Assembly: GCA_037893245.1 (NCBI GenBank)
Contig: JBAIAA010000251.1
Span: 62,001 to 126,000 of the forward strand
Direction: 5' to 3'
DNA length: 64,000 nucleotides
Source: Crossaster papposus
Taxonomy: Eukaryota; Echinodermata; Asteroidea; Velatida; Solasteridae
Below, in pieces: positions 13,901 to 20,960 of the stretch. Position numbers and translations under genes: made by a program. Position 1 is the stretch's first letter, and the number at the start of each line of letters is the position of its first letter. The notes beneath the pieces are model-generated. The model was not told where the DNA came from. It did not search any database and was given only the letters and a program-made list of their open reading frames with translations.

Positions 13901-16900
13901 AGTGCCTTGCCCAAGGGCACACGTACCATAGTCTCAGGCAGGACTCGAACCCACAACCTGTAGCTTTACCTACAGATTACAAATTAAATGCTCCAGATCA
14001 CGAGGCCATGGCACTCCACATATATAAAAGCTCTTATTTTGCATATAGTATTTGCTTCTCTTTTTTTTCAAGATATATACCACAGGGCATGGCTGCAAAA
14101 TGTGCTCAGAAATTAATTTCCTTGGCGCACCTCTTTAATCTAAGTGGAATCAATGCAGTATGTTAGCTGGAATCATGTGGATCACGAAAAACCAAAATCC
14201 CCAATCGCAAGTTCACAAGTTAATTCAATATTTGCATTTTAATCACCTGTGTATAACGGGCGCCCTCTATTGACCAGGATTCCAAAGCTGTGTACATTTT
14301 CAATGGGAAAAGATTGCTTATTGCAGTTCCTTGCTAAAAAGGGACTCTACATATAGACAGAATTTGTTAAAGAGGAATTAGGGTGTGTTTTAATGTCTTA
14401 ATACAATTTTTCATTTTGATCATTGCCATATTTTGAACTTTTTAATAGAGTGTCATTTTTTAATTGTTATTGTTTGATTTGTTTATTATAATTGTTAATT
14501 GTTTTGATTTTTTTATTTTTGGCTTTTTCGCTTTCAGCGAAAAAGCCTTTCTTTTTCTTCTGTTTGTTTTTTTTCTTCTTCTTCTTCTTCTTCTTCTTCT
14601 TGTTCTTGTGCCATAAATCGCATAGACTTTGTACACGTTCATTCTGGCGGTCACTTTTGTCATTAAACAGACTTCAATGTCATTGAAACTTTGCACATAC
14701 TCAGAACTCATACTGAGCTAGTGCCTAAAACTCGGATGTCATCATGACGTCATCACGTGACACGTGACGTCATCTTAAAGTTTTGATAATTTAATCTTTG
14801 AAAATCTATACAAAATCAACCGCGAAAGACCGTAACTAGATGTTTGTGGGAATCGATAGAATAATTAAGGATCTTCATTTTATCTCGTGTGCGTAAAATC
14901 ACGTGACCCTTCCTTCCGGTCCAAACCGGAAGTGGCTTATAATTTGAAAGTGGAAAATGATCTGAACTTACTTTCAACGATGTTAGTCTCTAGCTAGGCT
15001 GCGCTCTCCAAAAAAGTGACCGGTGACGTCATAAATTGTTTTAGCGCCCTCTAGCGGCAGGTTGAAAAATGTTTGAAATGAACAATCTGTTGATGTGTGT
15101 GGCGAAGTTTGTTCAAATCACTTTATAACTGATGTATATAATCAGTTTCATGATAGGAACAGGTTGACGGAAAGAAAACAATATGACGTCACCAGACCGG
15201 AAGTTATAATGAAAAGACTCCTTTTCCTTTGAAAATTCCAAAAAAATTAAACCTGACAGATACAATCTTGATTTTTGCTCTAAAGGTTAATGTAAAAGTA
15301 GTTCTCGAACTTCCCTGTATTTTGGGGCAAAAAATGAACTTGAACATACCCTGCGGCACCCTTGAAATGTAATCGTTTTGGCCTAGGTGCAAAAAGCATT
15401 AACCCCTTACGTGTGCATGGCACACGTATAATATACATGCTAGTACATGTACGTATACACTGATAGTGTATTATGCATTGAGCGAATGTATCACCACTGA
15501 CATCGTTCGTGCAAGCACATGTACGCTCACGCAAGCGGACACTAGCCGCCAACCTGTGAAACAAGATGACGTCATCAAATTGCCCATGGGGAAGGGCGCC
15601 GCGTACGACAGGTAGGTAAACACGCTTTCGGCTACGCAGAATCCAACCCCGTAGACTTTGTAAACGTTGCTTGCACAATTCAAAGCACTTTTAACGGAAA
15701 AACAAAGTCGTATTCCCATAAACTTGACCCAGGTGAAGACCCAATAGTGAACTCCAGTCTCGCCGACAGACACCACGAGAAAGACATCATCAGGGCCACG
15801 TGACCTTATCTTAAAGGTGCAATTGATTTAATATTTGAAAATCAATGAAACATCAACCGCAAAAGACCGAAACTTGAATTTTGTGGCAATTAATATACAA
15901 AAATCCAGGATCTTCATTTTATCTCGTGTGCGTGAAATCACGTGACCCTTCCTTCCGGTCTAAACCGGAAGTGCCTCATAATTTGAAATTGAAAAATGAT
16001 ATGAACTTACTTTCAACGATGTTATTGTCTGGCTAGAATAAACTTTTCAAAAAAATTCCAGGCGACGTCATAACATGTTATAGCGCCCTCTAGCGGCAGG
16101 TTGAAAATGGTTAAAATGAATATTCGGTTAACGTGTGTGGCGAAGTTTGCTGAAATAACTTTATAACCAGTGTATATAATCAGCTTCATGCTAAGATCAT
16201 ATTGGGAAGGGTAAATATTTATGACGTCACCAAACCGGAAGTTACAATGAAAAATCCTTTAAACCTTAAAGAATCGCTTAAAAATCAACCGGGATAGATA
16301 TAATCCAGATTTTTGCTTCAAATAGCAAAGTTAAGACAGCTCTCGAGCTTTCTATTAATTACGTCACGATGACGTCATCAAGTGTCAAATTACAATCAAC
16401 CAAATATTTCTAGATATAATCTTTGAAAATCAATATAAAATCAACTGTAAGAGATCTGATTTAGATTTCTAAGGGAATTGATAGACTAATCCATGGTCTT
16501 CATAATTTGTATTACATGCAAAAAGACCCGACCCTTCCTTCCGGTCCAAACCGGAAGTGCTTATATAATTTAAAAATGGAAAACGATGTGAACTTACTTT
16601 CAACGATGTTAGGGGCTGGCTAGGTTGTAAGTAACAAGAAAGTTAACGGTGACTTCATAAAATGTTATAGCGCCCTCTAGCGGCGTGTTGGCAAATGTTA
16701 CGTCATATTACGATTATATTTGAATTATTACGTTTTTAGACGTTGAAGGCATATCTCAGCAACGGATCGTGTTAACATAACACCTCATTTTGTGTTGTTA
16801 GGTGATAGATAGTTGCACAAAAAGTTCACAAACGTGTGACGTCATCGTTTTAATCAGTTTTAATTCATTTTACTCTGTTTAAATTAACTTAAATTAGTTT

Positions 16901-19092
16901 TCAATAATTTTAAATTGTTTTGATGGTTTAAAAGTTCAATTTTTGAAATATTTAATAAAAAAAAATTGCGAATGCGAAAAAGCCCTATGTTCTGTTCCTC
17001 GAACAGACTTAGTTCTAGTTTTATTTTTTTTATTTTTTTTTGTTGTTGGGGGGGGGGGGGGCTTAAAAATCTAAATGTATGAACAAATATATACACGACC
17101 ACAGTTGAATCTATTTTACAATGCCCGCTATTGGTCCATTTTCCCACTATTCGCACAAACGTGCCGCACCACGACAGAAGGGCCTCGTTGATTGGTCGTT
17201 GGAAAATAATGACGTAATTGTTTACTGGGCATTTTTTTAGCATCGAAACTTGGAAAACATGAATTTTAAATGGAGATTTTATCGAGTACTGGTTCGCAGA
17301 CCGTTTGGGGATTTTATTTGTGAGTTTCCCAACAACTTCCTAAGTAGTTTAAGGTAACATTTATATAGATTCACGGTATGCCTCAAGAAGGTGCAAGATA
17401 ATCGGCCATGCCCTGTGGTCTAATAGCACAGACCAAACCTTAGTATAAAGGTAGTATACATCTTTGTAATTGCTTGAATAATCAAGAATTGGTGGATTTG
17501 GGGGGTTGAATTTTATAGTAAATATCGTTTAACTGACCTGTCCGAAGTTTTTACAATCATGGATGCCGAGAAAATAAGCAGAACAAATGGCGTTCGTTTT
17601 AAAACGGCGTCGGGCTGTTGTTCTTGATTTTCTTATATATATATTTTTTTAAATAATATTTATTTATTTTTGGAACAATTGCAGGATATCTAACGCAATT
17701 GTTTTGCTGGATGCCATAACCATTATTTAGTTTGAAATAACTAAGATATTTTGTATTATTGTTAGTAAAATAAAATCGTTATTTGCAAATTGTGTATCTT
17801 ACATTTAAAATACGACGAGTAAAAGGTGCAAATATGAACCATTAAAGGCCTGTTCATACTCGGCGCGAAAGCCAACGCGAACGCGATTTTGTGACGTCAA
17901 TTAGTTTTCGCATTGCGAAATTGCAAAAGTTAAACACATTTCAACTTGGGCGAATTTTCGCAGCAAACGCTTTGTGACGCCAAATTCGCATCGCAGTCGG
18001 AGTCGCTTTCGCGTGAAGTATGAACTGGCCTTTACCAAACGGAGCAAATAATATTCTATAGCGAATGCTTGAAGTAAATACATTTGTTTGCTTAAATCCG
18101 GCAAACGTCCATTTATTTAGTTGATTGATATAAGACAAATTCGAGCTCTGAATACTGCCTTTCGTGCACTCTCAAAACATGTATTAACATTTGGTTGGTT
18201 AAAAAAAGTAGGTTAAAATTGTAATCAACAATAAGTACATTTTATCCAATTGGGCAAAATCCTAAACCAATTATTTAAACAACTGTTGGTTTGTTCACCT
18301 GGTAACCAAAGGTTGATAAAAATGTGTAAATTGACACATCGTTGGTTAAATTATTTGGTTATATTTAATCAACGTTATGTAAAATGACTCAATGTTACCA
18401 ACCGTGGGTTACCAGGTGAACCACACAACAGTTAATTAACAAAATTTGTTACATATTTTGCTCAACGTTGGGTACTGTGTACCCAACATTGGTCAAATTA
18501 GAAAATTGTAAACATTTTTGATTAAAATTGTATACAACTTACAATACATGTTTTAAGAGTGTGTGGAATTCTTTTTCTCAGACCAAATTGAATGTGAGAG
18601 TTGGTGAATTCGAATGTTGTTTTGTTTTTGGCTGAAAAAAACCTATACACGTATTTGAATAAAGAATGTATACGATGAATCCTGTTTCGAATTTTGTTTT
18701 AATTAGCAGAAATCAAACAAACTCACTGTTTGAAGTTCCGCACCGTAGTAGTAAAAGTCCAAATCCTCCACTAAACTCTCGGGGAATTCCTCCCCCCTGG
18801 CGCCGTTGAGCTGACAGCTCCCGCCGGCCTCGCCGTAGTTGAAGGACCGGCAACGGGCGTCGCCTTCCCTCAGGCACAGCACCGAGCACCAGACCCGTGT
18901 CAACCCGGAGTAGCTCCCGATGGAGTGACCGGCCAACTTGCGGTGCTCTTGGGCCGCGTACGATGCGTCTTGCCACCGCCAGGCTGAGGTACACGCGACG
19001 GTTGTGTTATGGTTGTGCGCGGTAGCCTAACATGGCAAGACCGCCACACCCAAAGGGATCGACAAGACAAGAAATACACAGCTTGCAAACAT
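4939..19092 (-). CDS. PAN/Apple-domain secreted protein, SOMP5-like (multi-exon host gene)
   Basis: Coding blocks in transcript order are 19092-18727, 12116-11950, 9980-9805, 7564-7398 and 4994-4939. The protein starts with a hydrophobic leader (MFASCVFLVLSIPLGVAVLP), then a PAN/Apple domain with regularly spaced cysteines. After it comes a block with the landmarks WQLVFRG, ELIFNG, WFTKDRL, NYFSIAGH, GWLVVVDA and a final VGRADYLTIHIDVE. I know this order from uncharacterized skeletal organic matrix protein 5 and its many relatives in marine invertebrates; their function is unknown and a secreted or matrix role is inferred. Splice sites are GT/AG with matching phases from 12116 to the end. Two oddities: an in-frame TAG at 19027-19029, and a phase mismatch (0 against 1) between 18727 and 12116, so at least one exon of length 3n+1 is not identified. 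Confidence 0.82.
5224..5545 (-). mobile_element. tRNA-derived SINE, family C, copy 1
   Basis: Same family as the copies at 13490-14020 and 46058-46440. Minus-strand landmarks are the tRNA-like head with GGTTCAAGTC, then CCCTTGGGCAAGGCACTTTG, CCAGGGAGCTGAGATGGTAT and the tail TTAAGCGCTTTGAGAC. It lies beyond the last coding exon of the PAN gene's neighbouring intron. Confidence 0.7.
6204..6430. mobile_element. MITE with about 35-bp terminal inverted repeats
   Basis: The arms 6215-6250 and 6387-6420 are inverted copies (CATAAAACATGTAAGCACA then ACATTTGCTTAGCA) differing by a 2-nt indel. A related fragment with the same internal words (TTTGTGACTGGTATTCAGCT, CATTTGCTTAGCA) is at 44428-44550. Non-coding. 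Confidence 0.7.
6640..6895 (-). mobile_element. SINE family B (interrupted copy; continues at 7251-7275)
   Basis: A GCCGGGTTCGAACCCGGGTC segment (box-B-like, 6847-6866) heads a minus-oriented body with TTTCTGGTAATGAAACCAAG near 6650. The paralogue at 48783-49040 has the same body and ends ACCACTACGCCAACCTGATT. Here that last part is displaced to 7251-7275 by another element inserted at 6896. Confidence 0.7.
6896..7250 (+). mobile_element. tRNA-SINE with terminal inverted repeats, family A, copy 1
   Basis: Bounded by inverted ends: CACTTAATACTAACC with GTAGCGGTT at the left and AACCGCTACACTGGTTAG with TTTTTAGTG at the right. Inside, TAGCATGGTTGGTAGAG and GTGGTTTGAATCC (near 7049-7108) are tRNA-like A and B boxes. 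Inserted into a family B SINE. Copies 2 and 3 are at 19813-20140 and 20358-20557. Confidence 0.7.
7398..7564 (-). CDS. PAN gene exon: GWLVVVDA block
   Basis: Begins in phase 2 after CTCAG, encodes RRFYINCDFNGC and GWLVVVDADAGTDCAYERAS, then YPYPAGKVVWHN, and leaves in phase 1 at GCAA|GTACGT. The phase-2 entry matches the previous exon exactly. Length is 167 nt. The cysteine pair and GWL(V)VxD are family landmarks. Confidence 0.85.
8258..8669. mobile_element. MITE with perfect 25-bp terminal inverted repeats
   Basis: The left end CGGCCATTTCACCAAGGATT (8258 on) is matched exactly in inverse by AATCCTTGGTGAAATGGCCG ending at 8669, extending to 25 bp. The interior is rich in CGATC/GATCGG words, as is the next 900 bp. 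No coding frame of interest. Confidence 0.8.
8740..9540. repeat. CGAT-rich cryptically simple region with a 3 x 23-bp repeat
   Basis: Words such as CACGATT, ACGATC and CGATACG recur every 10-20 bp on both strands. At 8959-9028 there are three copies of a 23-bp unit containing ATCGGGGTCCCCGAT, itself a perfect palindrome about one central base. It lies in an intron of the PAN gene. Confidence 0.65.
9805..9980 (-). CDS. PAN gene exon: WFTKDRL / NYFSIAGH block
   Basis: Encodes VKLSVCDSNNVSRAELIFNG, then WFTKDRLISSPWQDLNG and NYFSIAGH. The acceptor is GCATTCAG|GTC (phase 0, matching the preceding exon) and the donor is GGAGA|GTACGT (phase 2). Length is 176 nt. The pattern IFNG-(about 8)-WF-x-RL-x-SSPW-x-DL is a strong family signature in the relatives I know. 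Confidence 0.85.
10525..11335. mobile_element. 811-bp TIR element with internal copies of its terminus
   Basis: Left TIR 10525-10557 begins CATATCGTCACCGTTTTCAC; the right TIR 11303-11335 is its inverse with one mismatch. The subterminal word GTTTTCACGAAGAGGC recurs inside near 10718, 10800, 10852, 10934 and 11080 (also GAAGAGAC near 10985), and a 134-bp block is duplicated in tandem (10731 and 10865). It contains no transposase, so it would be non-autonomous. Confidence 0.75.
11950..12116 (-). CDS. PAN gene exon: WQLVFRG block
   Basis: Encodes SEWQLVFRGMAGNTVKLYDM and ends with the residues GHLSIGR. WxLVFRG is the entry motif of the SOMP5-like C-terminal region. The acceptor is CCACAG|AT (phase 1) and the donor is CGA|GTAAGT (phase 0), a near-perfect consensus. 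Length is 167 nt. Its phase-1 entry does not fit the phase-0 exit of the PAN exon, which is why a missing exon is proposed between them. Confidence 0.8.
12195..12650. repeat. Array of TTCGATAGTCCGAA-like words in divergent orientation
   Basis: At 12195-12360 the sequence is dominated by degenerate copies of TTCGATAGTCCGAA. From 12455 to 12650 the inverse (TTCGGACTATCGAA) dominates. The whole is a large imperfect palindrome made of short words, lying about 80 bp upstream (in transcript sense) of the 12116-11950 exon. Confidence 0.65.
12862..14076 (-). repeat. Repeat block A, left copy (inverted relative to 46014-47050)
   Basis: Near-colinear with the reverse complement of 46014-47050. Shared words include CAGGGTGTCCCCAAAAAATG, GAGGACTCGGCTCAGGTCCT and CCAGCAAACAAGCTACAGGG. 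It includes a family C SINE at about 13490-14020, itself carrying a roughly 160-bp insertion (13731-13890) relative to other copies. It is cut off at about 14076 by the 14077-17424 element and resumes at 17425. Confidence 0.75.
13490..14020 (-). mobile_element. tRNA-derived SINE, family C, copy 2 with internal insertion
   Basis: Minus-oriented; the tRNA-like head is at 13925-14020 (minus-strand TGTGGGTTCGAGTCCTGCCT) and the body carries GAGCTGAGATGGTATTTGGA. Compared with copies at 5224 and 46058, about 160 bp of unrelated sequence (13731-13890) splits the body. Confidence 0.75.
14573..14605 (+). repeat. TTC microsatellite
   Basis: About ten TTC repeats within a T-rich stretch, directly after the hairpin at 14521-14547. 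Confidence 0.9.
15043..16683 (+). promoter_or_regulatory. Three CTCF-like motifs, one per tandem unit
   Basis: AGCGCCCTCTAGCGGCAG occurs at 15043-15060 and 16082-16099, and AGCGCCCTCTAGCGG at 16669-16683. In one strand sense this resembles the CTCF consensus (GCGCC-M-Y-CT-R-GTGG) with C for T at one position. TGACGTCA palindromes lie within 20-40 bp in units 1 and 2. Binding is inference. Confidence 0.4.
17447..17808 (+). mobile_element. MITE family X, copy 1
   Basis: Ends AAAGGTAGTATACATC and GTGTATCTTACATTTA are diverged forms of the family's inverted ends (consensus TTAAAGGTAGGATACACCAT). Internal words shared with the other copies are TAATTGCTTGAAT, CGTTTAACTGACCTGTC, ACAATCATGGATGCCGAG and GGATATCTAACGCAATTG. 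Other copies: 40565, 42118, 45712, 49094 and a fragment at 50738. Confidence 0.7.
18100..18640. mobile_element. Diverged copy of the 2094-2327 palindromic element, split by a MITE
   Basis: 18131-18166 (CAAATTCGAGCTCTGAATAC, then TGCCTTTCG) matches 2262-2287, and 18575-18615 (AATTGAATGTGAGAGTTGGT) matches the inverse of about 1985-2020. The join is interrupted by a separate 395-bp MITE. Confidence 0.5.
18167..18561. mobile_element. 395-bp palindromic MITE
   Basis: The TIRs CACTCTCAAAACATGTATT (18167) and AATACATGTTTTAAGAGTG (ending 18561) match over 19 bp with one difference. Inside is a second inverted pair, CACCTGGTAACCAA against GGTTACCAGGTG, so the whole can fold back. It lies in the intron side of the PAN exon donor, about 165 bp downstream of 18727. 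Confidence 0.8.
18727..19092 (-). CDS. PAN gene exon 1: leader and PAN/Apple domain
   Basis: The ATG at 19092 opens a signal-peptide-like leader of about 20 residues. The same frame continues, after one TAG (19027-19029), into VACTSAWRWQDASYAAQEH and then the PAN core with GHSIGSY, WCSVLCL, CRSFNYG and GGSCQLN. The cysteine pattern C-x3-C-(8)-C-x9-C is typical of the domain. The exon ends in phase 0 at a good donor (minus strand ACA|GTGAGT). An AG acceptor just before 18983 could instead start a shorter exon in phase 1, removing the TAG with a very short intron. The PAN assignment is firm; the true 5' structure is not. Confidence 0.75.
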
Positions 19093-19237
19093 AGATTGTG
19101 GCAACCACAGATAATAGAGAATTTAATAATAAGTAACACACTACAAGTTGACAACACAAATATACACAAGCTTATGGCCGCGAGCAACCCGGTGGCACGT
19201 TGAGGGACACAGACCCCGAGTACCCAAAGGCCCAGTA

Positions 19238-19245
19238 CTTTTATA
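19238..19245 (-). promoter_or_regulatory. TATA box candidate of the PAN gene
   Basis: The minus strand reads TATAAAAG, a perfect consensus, about 150 bp upstream of the candidate ATG at 19092. Transcription would then start near 19215. This is an inference from sequence and position. Confidence 0.45.
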
Positions 19246-19702
19246 CATAAATGTTATATAACCAAATATTTATACAGTTGAGTAAACTGGTGTTACGCAC
19301 ATAGTTTGTGACGAATTAACAGAAGGAAAAACGTAAGCTGTTAAAATAGATTAACAGATACTTTCCATTGTCGACATAACAGTTGCTGCTAGTGGTACGC
19401 ACGCCGCAATCGCCACCAATAAGTTGCTGGCATATTTAAAGACCGACAACCCTCCAAAATCCGAGGCTATTGCACCCATTTCTCCCTGTTTCCCAAACGT
19501 TGGTGTTATCAATGAATGTAGACTTATGCAATATAGATTTGGGAACAGTAATGACGCAAGACTTTATCAGGGTACAGTGACGAACGCATACACAAAAACC
19601 TCTTAACAAGCAAGTGAAAATATTGGTTTTTACTCTAGCGTTCATCCTACGCGCAGTGTTGGCATGACGATAACTGTACGGTTTACCATTAATCTCTTTC
19701 TC

Positions 19703-20220
19703 TTTAAACTTCACCCGTGACGTCACCCCAGCGCTCCATTATTTTGCACGAATGGAGCGTTGGGGGCGATTTATCCCCATTCTTTTGGGAAGGTAACGCA
19801 AGTGAACAAAGTCACTAAAACTAACCAGTGTAGCGGTTTTCGTTGTATTTTAAAAAACAAACAATGTACTCTAACCCGTTTTTCCTCTCAATCTTGTTCT
19901 ATGGTTAAACTGACCCATACAAAAATGTGTCGAAGAAAAAGACAAACGTTAACGATAGTCGGATTCGAACCACAAACCCTTTGATTCATAGCTCTCCTCT
20001 CTACCAACTGTGCTATTGACGAGTTGGTGGAAGAAGTCGTTCTTTATATTTCTTTATAGTTATTTATTGTATATGAATTGCCATTGCTCTTTCTCATGAA
20101 TATTTTAAACACGAACCACTACACCGGTTAGTATTAAGTGTCTTCTGAACAAAGACGCTCCTTTTGTGCAAAATAATGGAGCGCTGGGACAATAGGTGGT
20201 GACGTTAAGGGAAGAGTTTA
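19703..20220. mobile_element. Palindromic element interrupted by a family A SINE
   Basis: The left arm contains CCCAGCGCTCCATTATTTTG (19727 on) and the right arm the inverse, CAAAATAATGGAGCGCTGGG (to about 20189), with outer similarity to 19703 and 20220. The family A SINE occupies 19813-20140 in the centre. It lies upstream of the PAN gene's TATA box. Confidence 0.65.
19813..20140 (-). mobile_element. tRNA-SINE with inverted ends, family A, copy 2
   Basis: Ends CACTAAAACTAACCAGTG and CACCGGTTAGTATTAAGTG are inverted relatives. The minus strand has tRNA-like boxes TAGCACAGTTGGTAGAG and GTGGTTCGAATCC. Sits inside a palindromic element. Confidence 0.75.
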
Positions 20221-20225
20221 AGTCA

Positions 20226-20327
20226 GATAATGCCCTCGTTAAAGCGCCATTCGTGGGTAATAATGTCCCTCGGGCTTCGCCCTCGGGCCATTAATACCCA
20301 CGAATGGCGAGTAACTCGGGCATTATC
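20226..20327. repeat. 102-bp hairpin
   Basis: GATAATGCCC... at 20226 pairs with ...GGGCATTATC ending at 20327. The arms also share CGCCATTCGTGGGTA / TACCCACGAATGGCG and CCCTCGGGC around a TTCG-containing loop, giving a near-continuous stem of roughly 48 bp. Probably a foldback element. Confidence 0.8.
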
Positions 20328-20357
20328 TATAACATATAATCAGTATAGATGGGAAGT

Positions 20358-20557
20358 CACTAAAAACTAACCAGTGTAGCGTTCTTGTTGTATTTTTCAA
20401 GGCACTTATGTACCCTAACCCGGTTTTCCCTTCAACTTTGTTCTATGGTTGAAATAAACCCATAAGAGCATTTGTCGAAGAAAAAATACAAACGTTAACG
20501 ATAGTCAGATTCGAACCACAGACCTTTCGTTTCATAGCTCTCCTCTCTACCAACTAG
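20358..20557 (-). mobile_element. tRNA-SINE family A, copy 3 (truncated)
   Basis: Begins CACTAAAAACTAACCAGTG and keeps the tRNA-like boxes on the minus strand, but stops at CTCTACCAACT where copy 2 continues. The break coincides with the start of repeat block B. Confidence 0.7.
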
Positions 20558-20960
20558 CGACCCCCACGCCTCTTTCTACCGATACCCCCACGCCGAATAA
20601 ACACAGCAGCCACGAACAGTTAATTTACTGTGTTGAATCTACATGTTCTCTCCCCGAAGCGTCCAATTGGGCTACAAAACGCGTTTTGAACGAAATCATG
20701 TTAATCAGAAAGAGCCTCTATAATACATCCTTTCAAAACTGGGCGTTTTGTGTTATTCTTGTGTAGAACGAGTTCCGGGGTCCACTTTTGCCACCCCAAA
20801 AACTCGAGATGTTTGGGTGTAGTCGTTATTCCAGCCGTAAAGTATTCGCTAGTTTGCAGACGTGTAAGTAACCGCATTTGGGCATTGGTGATGTGTGTAA
20901 ATATTTTATGGACACTCACAGAGTGTATTGTACATTTAATTAAATCGACAGTATTCGTAC
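20558..20960 (+). repeat. Repeat block B, left piece (split by the Gypsy element)
   Basis: Matches, in inverse, 45061-45555; shared words are AAACATCTCAAGTTTTTGGG-type stretches and CAATTGGGCTACAAAACGCG. It continues at 30537-31408 on the far side of the Gypsy insertion, and the 4-bp GTAC at both borders is present once in the empty copy. Confidence 0.8.

Larger units (their letters stand above)
14077..17424. mobile_element. 3.35-kb TIR-bounded element with three tandem CRE/CTCF-motif units
   Basis: The ends ACCACAGGGCATGGC (from 14079) and GCCATGCCCTGTGGT (to 17419) are inverted copies. The paralogous block at 46 kb lacks everything between them, which supports insertion. Inside: a perfect hairpin GGCTTTTTCGCT/AGCGAAAAAGCC (14521-14547), a TTC microsatellite (14573-14605), then three related units anchored by CCTTCCGGTC at 14912, 15951 and 16537. 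Each unit carries TGACGTCA, CACGTGAC, a split CCGGAAGT and AGCGCCCTCTAGCGG. Units 2 and 3 are 586 bp apart; units 1 and 2 are 1039 bp apart because about 480 bp (15310-15790) intervenes. No transposase seen, so non-autonomous. Confidence 0.65.

Noticed and set aside
15280-15776. Two minus-strand frames of 132 and 101 codons, considered as the missing PAN-gene exon
   Set aside because: Inside the inserted 14-17 kb element; no recognisable domain and no suitable phase 0 to 1 splice sites.
19060-19187. Long hydrophobic frame (LLAAISLCIFVLSTCSVLLI) as the signal peptide
   Set aside because: It has no ATG in frame, ends in a different frame from the PAN domain and offers no suitable donor; the ATG at 19092 fits better.
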